This document shows positions 47,101 to 53,028 of a DNA stretch of 64,000 nucleotides, piece by piece. The notes beneath the pieces are model-generated. The model saw only the letters and a program-made list of their open reading frames with translations, was not told the origin of the DNA and searched no databases. The position numbers and the translations under genes were made by a program. Source of the DNA: Pelagerythrobacter sp041912895. GTDB lineage: Bacteria > Pseudomonadota > Alphaproteobacteria > Sphingomonadales > Sphingomonadaceae. The stretch is taken from contig NZ_JAYSGI010000002.1 of assembly GCF_041912895.1 (NCBI RefSeq), positions 434,001-498,000 on the forward strand, in the 5' to 3' direction. Position 1 is the stretch's first letter, and every line of letters starts with the position of its first letter.

Positions 47101-48866
47101 TCGAGCAGCGAGGCGAGCGTGTCGCCTTCGGGCAGCGCCAGCGTGAAATCGTGGATCGTCCCGAGTCGGCCGTCGTCGAGCGCGGTGGGGATTTCGGCCA
47201 TCACCCGGAAGCCGAAGTTCTCCAGCGCGGGCACCGCGTCGGACAGCGGCAGCGCCCCTTCGTGCTCGTAGATCTTCAGGCGCAGTTCGGCCTCGGCGTC
47301 GTCCTCCAGCGCATAGAGCCGCGCGTCGCGCTGCGGCTGCGCGCCGGCCTGGCCCTCCGCTTCGGCGACCGACAGGTGGCGCATGCGCGCGATATCGCGC
47401 GCCGCCTCGGCCGGCCCGTATTCGGAGCGATACGCTGCCGGGAAGGCTTCGGCGAAGCGCGTCGCGACGGCGGCGGCGCGGCCGCTTTCCATCAGTTCGC
47501 CCAGCTCGCCCTCGACGGCTTCGGCCCAGCCGCGCAGCATCTTCTGCAAGCGCACCTCGAGTTCGGCCTCGGGCGTGGCGACCTGGCCGCCGCGCAAATC
47601 GAGCACGAAGCGCAGCATCGCGAGATTGCCGCCTTCGACCTGCAGGCTCCAGTCGAGCAGGGTCGCGCCCGCGCCGTCTTCCAGCAACGCCTCGATCCGG
47701 TGGCGGACCTGGGTCGCGAGCATGTCGCGCGGCATCCATACGAAGGCGAACAGGTGGCGCGCAAGCGGCGCCTCGACCAGCGCGAGGCGCGGACGGGGCC
47801 GGTCCACCAGGCTCATCATCGCGGTCGCGACGCGCTCGATGTCGGTGTCGGAAAAGCCGATGATCAGATCGTGCGGCAATGCGGTGAGCGCGTGGACCAG
47901 CGCCTTGCCCGCATGGCCGGTGGCGTCGAAGCCGAACTTGTCCATCAGGCCCGAGACTTGCGCGCGCAGGCGCGGCACCTGCGTCGGCACGGCGGCGAGC
48001 GCAGCGCTCGTCCACACGCCCGCGTGAATCGACAGCGCAACGACCTTGCCGCCTTCGCGCACCGGCACGATGAACAGGTCGAGCGGCACCCGGCGGTGGA
48101 CGTTGGAAACGCGGTTGGCCTTGATGATCAGCAGCTCGCGATCCTTGCCGTCGGCGGCGAACCAGTCGAACGCGCGGTCGTAGGAAGCATCGGCGAGAAT
48201 CTGCTTGGTGCTCTTGCGGCAGATGCCGAACAAGTCCGCATGGCTGCCGTCGCGGCGGCGGGTGACGTGGCCGAGCTGGGTCAGCATGCCGCCTTCCAGC
48301 CAGCGGAGCAGCTCGGCGCTCTCGCCATCCTCGATCCGGCTTGCGTCGTCGCGCATCGCCTCGCGCATCTTCTGCCAGTCGGCGACCGCGGCGTGGACGT
48401 CGGCCAGCGTCGTGCGCAGCGCCTTTTCCAGCTCGCGCCGCTGGCGCGCGTCGATCCGTACGGTTTCGACGTAGATCATCGATTCGCGCTGGGTGTCGTC
48501 GCCGCGCTTCGCCGCGATCTCCTCCAGCGTGCCGTCGCCGCTGCGGCGGGCATGGACGACCGGATGGACCAGCCGGTCGATCGCAAGCCCCTGCGCCGCG
48601 ATCGTCGCGGCGACCGAATCGACCAGGAAGGGCATGTCGTCGTTGACCAGCGCGATGCGCATGAAGCGGCGATCGTCGGTGGTCGAGGCGAGCGCGATCG
48701 CCGCCTCGCCGGGTTCGCGTTGCGCGGCCGCCTCGAGCATGAAGCCGGCCGCTTCGCGCACCTTGTCCTTCACGAACGGGGTATCGCCGGGCAGCAGCGA
48801 ATCGCAGATTCGCTCGGTCAGCGCTTTGGCGAGTTTTTCGGAAGACGCGGCGGTTTTGGAACCCAT
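44172..48866 (-). CDS. gdhB: NAD-specific glutamate dehydrogenase, large type
   Basis: The 1564-residue protein belongs to the 180-kDa class of NAD-glutamate dehydrogenases, which turn glutamate to 2-oxoglutarate and ammonia for catabolism. After an N-terminal ACT-like half (MRIALVNDDMPFLVDSVAATIA), the catalytic core shows GGLRWSDRRDDFRTEILGLM followed by QRVKNAVIVPTGAKGGFYPK and VAGCGDMSGDVFGNGMLLS. The C-terminal region is the helical tail usual for the class. ATG 48864-48866 begins MGSKTAASSEKLAKALTERI; the upstream open frame has no ribosome-binding site. The symbol follows use in Pseudomonas and is not certain for this group. Confidence 0.95.
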   Translation of the reverse strand: MGSKTAASSEKLAKALTERICDSLLPGDTPFVKDKVREAAGFMLEAAAQREPGEAAIALASTTDDRRFMRIALVNDDMPFLVDSVAATIAAQGLAIDRLVHPVVHARRSGDGTLEEIAAKRGDDTQRESMIYVETVRIDARQRRELEKALRTTLADVHAAVADWQKMREAMRDDASRIEDGESAELLRWLEGGMLTQLGHVTRRRDGSHADLFGICRKSTKQILADASYDRAFDWFAADGKDRELLIIKANRVSNVHRRVPLDLFIVPVREGGKVVALSIHAGVWTSAALAAVPTQVPRLRAQVSGLMDKFGFDATGHAGKALVHALTALPHDLIIGFSDTDIERVATAMMSLVDRPRPRLALVEAPLARHLFAFVWMPRDMLATQVRHRIEALLEDGAGATLLDWSLQVEGGNLAMLRFVLDLRGGQVATPEAELEVRLQKMLRGWAEAVEGELGELMESGRAAAVATRFAEAFPAAYRSEYGPAEAARDIARMRHLSVAEAEGQAGAQPQRDARLYALEDDAEAELRLKIYEHEGALPLSDAVPALENFGFRVMAEIPTALDDGRLGTIHDFTLALPEGDTLASLLDRADAIEQAIAAVLNGWAEDDPFNRLVIGTGLSASEANWLRAFYRYLRQAGVSFTIYTVVDALDRAPDVTRAIVRLFAAMHDPDYSGDREAAAAECEEAIRHGLSRVAAINDDRLLRLYHQLVRAILRTNAFAPAGQEALTFKIDSALVPGLPRPVPWREIFVYSRRVEGIHLRAGPVARGGLRWSDRRDDFRTEILGLMKAQRVKNAVIVPTGAKGGFYPKLLPAPDRDRAGWAAEGQASYEIFIRTLLSVTDDIDGDEVIHPEQVVIHDGDDPYFVVAADKGTARFSDVANAIAQERGFWLDDAFASGGSNGYDHKAMGITARGAWVSVQRHFLEMGIDIQSEPVRVAGCGDMSGDVFGNGMLLSKALKLVAAFDHRHIFIDPDPDPAKSWAERKRLFDLPSSSWEDYDASLISKGGGVFARTMKRIPLSAQMRKLLDTDAKELEPEALISAILKAEIDLIWFGGIGTYVKGALENNVQVGDPANDGLRVDAADLRAKVIGEGANLGTTQAGRIEFALRGGRINTDFIDNAAGVNCSDNEVNIKIALAAAVRTGKLSTKKRNALLESMTDDVAHLVLESNRLQALALSIAEAGGAPAVAAQLELIEGLESRGALDRQTEGLVPNESLSRRAADGIGLTRPELAVLLSSTKLVLQDAIERTSLPDDPSLADLLFAYFPAGMRKTYRRQIEEHQLRREIIATSLANLFVNRMGLVHPFELAEEEGVGLADVTASFVAAAKLFDAGSLWAELETAPMPEDARLYMFRHTAGALRSQMADLIRVGASTTPPGELIESLQKRVSQLSTGTDELLTEGSRRQSDRLKAEFVEMGAPEKLAARVTRLYDLDGAVGLASLSRTAEIDARALTAAFTDLGERIGLDWAQSTSALMNPSDVWERLLVAGLSRDFQQMRLDFLRRLSRRKGAKDDPRAAVAHWADEHEAAIRQFRAMIGRAQAKGDVAPAMLAQIASQARNLLGR

Positions 48867-48990
48867 CGAAATCGCTCCGTCGGGCCTTGTGCGCCCGGAC
48901 TTCTGCGCCGCATGTCGCGGCAATAATGTTGCGCGACTACGCTCAAGTCGGTCGCGCCGCAAGCCGGGTTCGGCCCGAATTTCCGTTACG

Positions 48991-49971
48991 TCAGCGCATC
49001 GCCTGCTGCAGCAGTTCGAGCGAGCGGATGCGCGCGGCCGGGTCGTAAGTCGCGCCCGACAGCATGATCTCGTCTGCCCCGGTGCGGGCGACGAACGCGT
49101 CGATCTTTTCGCGCACCTGCGCGGGCGTGCCGACCGCCGACACCTCGCCGATATGGTCGAGCGTGGCGCGCGCCTGGGGCGGTAGGCTGTCGCGGTAACC
49201 GCGCACCGGCGGGGGCAGCTTGCCCGGCGTGCCGGTGCGCAGGCGGACGAAGCTCTGTTCCTGCGAGGAGGCGATCAGCCGCGCCTCGTCTTCGCTGTCG
49301 GCCACGAACACCGTCATCGCCGCCATGACGTGCGGCGCTTCCAGTGTATCCGATGGCCGGAAATCGCGGCGGTAGAGTTCGAGCGCGGCGTCAAGATGCG
49401 TCGGCGCGAAATGGCTCGCGAAGGCATAGGGCAGGCCGAGGCGGGCGGCGAGCTGCGCGCCGAACAGGCTCGATCCGAGCATCCACATCTCGACGTCCGC
49501 GCCGAAGCCGGGGGTCGCGCGCACCTGCATCTCGGGATCGCCGGCGAGCATCGCGCGCAATTCGGCGACGTCGTGCGGGAACAGCTCCGCCGAACGATGC
49601 AAATCCTTGCGCAGCGCGCGCTGGAGTTCCGGCCCGGCGCCGGGCGCGCGGCCGAGGCCGAGATCGACCCGGCCGGGAAACAGCGCGGCGAGCGTGCCGA
49701 ACTGCTCGGCGATCACGAACGGATTGTGATTGGGCAGCATGATCCCGCCCGCGCCGATGCGGATGGTCGAGGTCGCGTGGCCGATATGGCCGATCACGAC
49801 CGAGGCCGCCGCTCCGCCGATGCCCTCCATCGCGTGATGCTCGGCGATCCAGAACCGCTTGCAACCGGTTTCCTCGGCAGTGCGGGCGAGACCGGCCGCG
49901 GCGGTATAGGCTTCGCTCAGGGTGCCGCCTTCGCGGATCGGCACGAGGTCGAGGACGGAAAATTCGGTCAT
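48991..49971 (-). CDS. LLM class flavin-dependent oxidoreductase
   Basis: The 326-residue protein is a luciferase-like monooxygenase: FSVLDLVPIREGGTLSEA, FWIAEHHAMEGIGGAA, IRIGAGGIMLPNHNPFVIAEQFGTLAALFPGRVDLGLGRAPG. These match the YhbW-type subgroup that binds FMN in a TIM barrel. The substrate and reaction are unknown. Its ATG overlaps the stop of the TPR gene by four bases, so they share a transcript. Confidence 0.9.
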   Translation of the reverse strand: MTEFSVLDLVPIREGGTLSEAYTAAAGLARTAEETGCKRFWIAEHHAMEGIGGAAASVVIGHIGHATSTIRIGAGGIMLPNHNPFVIAEQFGTLAALFPGRVDLGLGRAPGAGPELQRALRKDLHRSAELFPHDVAELRAMLAGDPEMQVRATPGFGADVEMWMLGSSLFGAQLAARLGLPYAFASHFAPTHLDAALELYRRDFRPSDTLEAPHVMAAMTVFVADSEDEARLIASSQEQSFVRLRTGTPGKLPPPVRGYRDSLPPQARATLDHIGEVSAVGTPAQVREKIDAFVARTGADEIMLSGATYDPAARIRSLELLQQAMR

Positions 49972-50807
49972 TCGCTTCCCAACTGGTCGAGATATTGCTG
50001 CGCGGTCGCCGCTTCGCCGCTCTCGGGCGCGGCTTGGATCACCGATTGCCAGCTTTGCCGCGCCGCGGCGTCGCGTCCGGCGAGCACGGCGATCACGCCC
50101 GCCTCGAGCCCGACCGCGGGGTCGCGCGGCGCAAGCATGGCGGCGCGCTGGATACGCTCCTGCGCCTGCGCCAGATCGCCGTCGCGGCGCGCCAGCGTGG
50201 CGGAGAGCAGCCAGGCTTGCGCATTATCTGGCAGCGTCGCGCGCGCGGTGTCGAGCGCGGTCGCCGCTTCGGGCGCACGGCCGAGTGCAGCCAGCGCGAT
50301 CGCGCGGTCGATGGCGATCTGGCCTTGGATCGTGGCGTCGGCGGCGGTGTCGGCATCGGCCTGCGCCTGATCGAGCAGCGCCAGCGCGCCTTGCGTGTCC
50401 CCCTCCGCCAGCAGCGCGCCCCCGGCAAGCGCGCCGCGCAGCGCCCGGGCGCGGGCGTCATCCGCCGGGGTCGCATCGCGTGCGGCGAGGAAGGTCTCGG
50501 CGGCGTCGGTGCGCTGGCCGAGCTGCGTTTGCGCGACGCCGAGGCACTGCCCGGCATCGCCGCGCCCGGCGGCATCTATCGTGCTCTCGGCGAGCCACGC
50601 CTCGGCTTCCTCGACCGAGCCCCCCGGATCGGTGCGGCTCCGCGCGAGGCAGCGGGCGAGGCGGCTCGTTTCGGTCTCGACCTCGACATAGGCGCCGCGG
50701 CGCGCACGCTCGCGCTGCTCGAGCATCTCGGGCGGGAGCGGCGAGACCGGCTCGACCGTCGGCGCGGGGCCGACCTGGAGGAGGAGGGCGAGAAACGGGC
50801 TGATCAT
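49968..50807 (-). CDS. TPR repeat protein, probably exported
   Basis: The 279-residue protein begins with a short hydrophobic stretch (ISPFLALLLQVGPAP), then a proline-rich linker, and is otherwise helical with tetratricopeptide-like repeats such as GQCLGVAQTQLGQRTDAAETFLAA, ALALLDQAQADADTAA and DNAQAWLLSATLARRDGDLAQ. TPR proteins hold protein partners; the partner is unknown. It is coupled to the LLM oxidoreductase gene and lies 10 bases downstream of the alpha/beta hydrolase gene. Confidence 0.78.
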   Translation of the reverse strand: MISPFLALLLQVGPAPTVEPVSPLPPEMLEQRERARRGAYVEVETETSRLARCLARSRTDPGGSVEEAEAWLAESTIDAAGRGDAGQCLGVAQTQLGQRTDAAETFLAARDATPADDARARALRGALAGGALLAEGDTQGALALLDQAQADADTAADATIQGQIAIDRAIALAALGRAPEAATALDTARATLPDNAQAWLLSATLARRDGDLAQAQERIQRAAMLAPRDPAVGLEAGVIAVLAGRDAAARQSWQSVIQAAPESGEAATAQQYLDQLGSE

Positions 50808-50817
50808 GCGTGATGTC

Positions 50818-51579
50818 CTAGGTGGGAAGCGTGTCCACGGCGTGCAACAGCAGGGCGATGTCCTGCGCGCGCGAGAGGCGGTGATCGCCGTCCTTGACCA
50901 GCACGACCTGTACGTCCGCCGAACGCAGCGCGGCGGCGGTGCGCAGGCTCACTTCCCACGGCACGTCGGCATCGGCTTGGCCGTGCAGCAGCCGCACCGG
51001 GCAATCGATCGCGATCGGCCGCTCGAGCAGGCGCAGCGTTTCGGCGTCCTGCCAGAACTTCGCATGCGTCGGGGTGGGCTCGGGGCCGTAGGGATTATCC
51101 TCGAGCACCGTGTGTCCGGCGCGCAGTTCGGCCTTCTGCGCCTCGTCGAAGCCCCAGTCGGAGAAATCGGGCGCGGCGGCAACGCCGATCATGCCTGCAA
51201 GTCGCTCGCCCAGCGCCTCGCCCACGAGCAGCATCAGCCAGCCGCCCATCGACGAGCCGACCAGCACGACCGGGCCGCGCACCTGCGCGTCGATCAACTC
51301 CAGCACCTCCTCGCGCCAGCGCGTCAGCGTACCGTCGGCGAAATCGCCCCCGGTGCCTTGGCCAGCGCTTTCGCCGCAGCCCGAATAATCGAGCAGCACG
51401 CAAGCGCGCCCGGCGCCGCGCGCCCATTCCAGCAGCGCGCCCGCCTTGCTGCCGGCCATGTCGGACATGTAGCCGGGCAGGAACACCAGCGCGGGGCTGG
51501 TGCCCCGGAACAACCGGAAGGCGATCCGGCGGCCGTCCGCCATTTCGTGGAATGCAGTGTCGCTCATCCGCGACGCCAT
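50818..51579 (-). CDS. Alpha/beta hydrolase
   Basis: The 253-residue cytoplasmic protein has the hydrolase fold with LVFLPGYMSDM, the nucleophile in VGSSMGGWLML, an acid in LLHGQADADVPW and the histidine in KDGDHRLS. It resembles the human ABHD10-like palmitoyl-thioesterase or peptidase group, a frequent alphaproteobacterial protein. Two starts are possible, ATG 51577-51579 and ATG 51565-51567 (MSDTAFHE); the first is used here. The substrate is unknown. Confidence 0.85.
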   Translation of the reverse strand: MASRMSDTAFHEMADGRRIAFRLFRGTSPALVFLPGYMSDMAGSKAGALLEWARGAGRACVLLDYSGCGESAGQGTGGDFADGTLTRWREEVLELIDAQVRGPVVLVGSSMGGWLMLLVGEALGERLAGMIGVAAAPDFSDWGFDEAQKAELRAGHTVLEDNPYGPEPTPTHAKFWQDAETLRLLERPIAIDCPVRLLHGQADADVPWEVSLRTAAALRSADVQVVLVKDGDHRLSRAQDIALLLHAVDTLPT

Positions 51580-51610
51580 GCCCGCCCCGGAGGCGGCATG
51601 GCGCTCCGCG

Positions 51611-51715
51611 TCAGTAGAGGGCCGGCGGCTCGTAGCGTGGCGCCGGCGCCTGGGTGCGGTCGCCGCACCCGGCGAGCAGCAGGCAGGCGAGGATTATCGT
51701 CGAGATATGCTTCAT
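51611..51715 (-). CDS. Small lipoprotein (34 aa)
   Basis: A 34-codon gene begins at ATG 51713-51715 after GAGGGAGCC and encodes a clear lipoprotein signal (HISTIILACLLLAGC) and a short proline-rich tail ending PPALY. About 15 residues would remain after processing. It lies 7 bases downstream of the small XRE regulator gene and probably belongs to the same transcript. The function is unknown. Confidence 0.65.
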   Translation of the reverse strand: MKHISTIILACLLLAGCGDRTQAPAPRYEPPALY

Positions 51716-51722
51716 GGCTCCC

Positions 51723-51914
51723 TCACTCGCGCAGGAATATAGCTTCGATCGGCATTCCGAACAACTCGGCGATGCGGAACGCGAGCGGGAGCGAGGGATC
51801 GTAGCGCCCCGTCTCGATCGCATTGACGCTCTGGCGGCTGACCTCCAGTCGCTGCGCGAGGTCCTGCTGGCTCCAGTCCCGCTCGGCGCGCAGGACCTTG
51901 AGGCGATTTTTCAC
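51723..51914 (-). CDS. Small XRE-type transcriptional regulator (63 aa)
   Basis: The 63-residue protein is little more than one Cro/CI helix-turn-helix: NRLKVLRAERDWSQQDLAQRL, EVSRQSVNAIETGRYDPSLPLA, FRIAELFGMPIEAIF. It starts at GTG 51912-51914, overlapping the stop of the membrane protein gene by four bases. Small regulators of this kind, encoded behind one or two membrane protein genes, usually repress their own operon. The palindromes at 52706-52726 and 52742-52753 before the operon are the likely sites. It is not a plasmid-type antitoxin as far as can be seen. Confidence 0.88.
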   Translation of the reverse strand: MKNRLKVLRAERDWSQQDLAQRLEVSRQSVNAIETGRYDPSLPLAFRIAELFGMPIEAIFLRE

Positions 51915-52534
51915 GCCGCATCTCCCGTCCGGCTTTCCAGCCGCCGGTCGCGCCAGGCCATCCAGCACTGCGCCGCGCCCATGCCGATCGCCCAAACGGG
52001 AAAGACCCACCATGCGTCGACATGCGGGGTGACGCCGAACGTCTGGAGAAAGCCCCAGAAGCTGCCGACCGCGAGCACGACGCCGAGCCCGAACAGCGAA
52101 GCCATCGCCGCGCGGTGGCGCAGGAATTCGTCGTCTTCCTCGATCATGTAGCGCGCCATCGCCCAGATCATGCCGAAGATCGGCAGCACCGGCAGCAACG
52201 CGATGGCGAACGTGCCGCCACCCGATACCACGCCGCGATCGTGCAGCCAGATCGCGATCCCCAGGCCCAGAACGTAGCCGAACGTGCCGACCAGGAACCG
52301 GCGGGTGTAGCGGCTCATCGCGGGGCTCAGCTGCCCGGTGGCGCGCTGGTGCGCCAACCCGGCACGGGTGAGCGGGATGATCGCCAGCATGGCGACGAAC
52401 ATCAGGATGAAGCCGGTCGTCTCGCCGATCGCGTCGGTGATCCGCAGCGCGGAAACCAGCGCAAACCCGGCCAGCATCACGCCCGACCAGACCCAGCGCG
52501 CGCGGCCCGTGCGACGTTCGGCGGCCGTCGTCAT
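51911..52534 (-). CDS. Five- to six-segment membrane protein of unknown function
   Basis: The 207-residue protein has hydrophobic segments at WVWSGVMLAGFALVSALR, GFILMFVAMLAIIPLT, FLVGTFGYVLGLGIAIWL, FAIALLPVLPIFGMIWAMAR, MASLFGLGVVLAVGSFWGF and VFPVWAIGMGAAQCWMAW. No catalytic motif is seen. It stands between a 54-residue membrane protein gene and the small XRE gene, with 4-base overlaps on both sides, so the three are translated together. A role in sensing or relieving envelope or lipid stress is possible but not supported by any motif. Confidence 0.78.
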   Translation of the reverse strand: MTTAAERRTGRARWVWSGVMLAGFALVSALRITDAIGETTGFILMFVAMLAIIPLTRAGLAHQRATGQLSPAMSRYTRRFLVGTFGYVLGLGIAIWLHDRGVVSGGGTFAIALLPVLPIFGMIWAMARYMIEEDDEFLRHRAAMASLFGLGVVLAVGSFWGFLQTFGVTPHVDAWWVFPVWAIGMGAAQCWMAWRDRRLESRTGDAA

Positions 52535-52695
52535 CGTGCGCGCTCCGCATCGCGCCGGTTGCCGCACGATGTGGCGAGCAGCGGGATCGTCAGGATCGCG
52601 GCGATGGTGGTCCAATCGGGCAGCACGTCGAGAATGTTGAGCACTGCCACCGCCATCACCGCGAAAGCCCAGACGTGAGGTTTGATCTTCGGCAT
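52531..52695 (-). CDS. Small membrane protein (54 aa) at head of XRE operon
   Basis: A 54-codon gene runs from ATG 52693-52695 to a TGA that overlaps the next start by four bases. It encodes two hydrophobic stretches (VWAFAVMAVAVLNIL and WTTIAAILTIPLLATSCG) and a basic tail. GGGAGCTTGACCC precedes the ATG on the minus strand. The gene is the first of the membrane protein/XRE module. Similar short proteins paired with such regulators are common, but their function is not known. Confidence 0.7.
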   Translation of the reverse strand: MPKIKPHVWAFAVMAVAVLNILDVLPDWTTIAAILTIPLLATSCGNRRDAERAR

Positions 52696-52705
52696 GGGTC
52701 AAGCT

Positions 52706-52726
52706 CCCTTTAAACTATGTAAAGGG
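52706..52726. promoter_or_regulatory. Inverted repeat before XRE operon, likely operator
   Basis: CCCTTTA (52706-52712) and TAAAGGG (52720-52726) form a perfect 7-bp inverted repeat with a 7-base spacer, 10 bases upstream of the first ATG of the minus-strand XRE operon. The form CTTTACATAGTTTAAAG on the minus strand is the type of site used by small XRE repressors. Binding here would block the ribosome-binding region and the promoter. Confidence 0.5.
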
Positions 52727-52741
52727 TGCTAGACACTGTCG

Positions 52742-52799
52742 TGACATATGTCAAGCATCCATGACAAGATGGCCAAGAAGCTTGTCACCGATGGGTGAC
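52742..52799. promoter_or_regulatory. Cluster of TGTCA/TGACA half-sites between XRE operon and thrS
   Basis: TGACATATGTCA (52742-52753) is a perfect 12-base palindrome and, on the minus strand, contains TTGACA as a -35 element for the XRE operon. TGTCA-AGCATCCA-TGACA and GTCACC-GATG-GGTGAC follow within 46 bases. Several half-sites in alternating orientation suggest cooperative binding of a dimeric regulator over the divergent promoters. Confidence 0.4.
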
Positions 52800-52828
52800 T
52801 TGATCGGTTAATCAGCGCTCGCTATTTC
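52800..52828 (+). promoter_or_regulatory. Candidate promoter of thrS leader transcript
   Basis: TTGATC (52800-52805) and TATTTC (52823-52828) are separated by exactly 17 bases. Transcription would start near 52835-52836, at or one base before the leader peptide ATG, so the leader mRNA would be leaderless. This matches the absence of any ribosome-binding site before that ATG. Confidence 0.5.
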
Positions 52829-52835
52829 TCGGCAC

Positions 52836-52904
52836 ATGAACGCGCATCGCCTCGGCACGACTACCACCACCCGGCTTGCCCGGGGGCGGTCGGTCGCGCG
52901 CTGA
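52836..52904 (+). CDS. thrS leader peptide (22 aa, five consecutive Thr codons)
   Basis: A 22-codon frame upstream of thrS encodes MNAHRLGTTTTTRLARGRSV plus two residues, with five threonine codons in a row (ACG ACT ACC ACC ACC, 52857-52871). Runs of codons for the amino acid made or charged by the downstream gene are the hallmark of ribosome-mediated attenuation. Slow decoding of Thr codons when charged tRNA-Thr is scarce would stall the ribosome here and favour thrS expression. No Shine-Dalgarno site precedes the ATG; the predicted transcript starts at the ATG itself. The stop codon is 8 bases before the attenuator hairpin. Confidence 0.65.
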   Translation: MNAHRLGTTTTTRLARGRSVAR

Positions 52905-52940
52905 CGCGATCCGCCGCCGCCCGGTTTCGGGCGGTGCGGC
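52884..52940 (+). promoter_or_regulatory. Attenuator: mutually exclusive hairpins before thrS
   Basis: Segment A GGGCGG (52884-52889) can pair with segment B CCGCCC (52917-52922). B can instead pair with segment C (CCGCCCG 52917-52923 with CGGGCGG 52928-52934, loop GTTT), a stem extended by GCCG/CGGC at 52913-52916 and 52937-52940. A ribosome that finishes the leader peptide covers A and lets B-C form; a ribosome stalled on the Thr codons leaves A free to take B. The B-C stem lacks a T-run (GTCCTCCCG follows), so termination may be weak or need a factor. Confidence 0.55.
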
Positions 52941-53028
52941 GTCCTCCCGAAATCGACGATCCTGCCAACGCCGCTCTTCAAGCGCGCGCGCCTCTGTGCC
53001 ATGGCGCGCGAAACGAACGGATTGAACG

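Noticed and set aside
45963..48926. A 987-codon open frame antisense to the NAD-glutamate dehydrogenase gene
   Set aside because: It is arginine-, histidine- and alanine-rich with no domain, no ribosome-binding site and no conserved motif, as expected for the mirror frame of a GC-rich gene.
52985..53010. GC stem CGCGCGCC/GGCGCGCG just before the thrS start, as the terminator of the attenuator
   Set aside because: It has no T-run and ends 18 bases before the ATG; it may affect ribosome access but does not look like a terminator.
52696..53028. T-box riboswitch upstream of thrS
   Set aside because: No T-box consensus or long specifier-loop stem is present; T-boxes are also rare in Proteobacteria. 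A leader peptide explains the region better.
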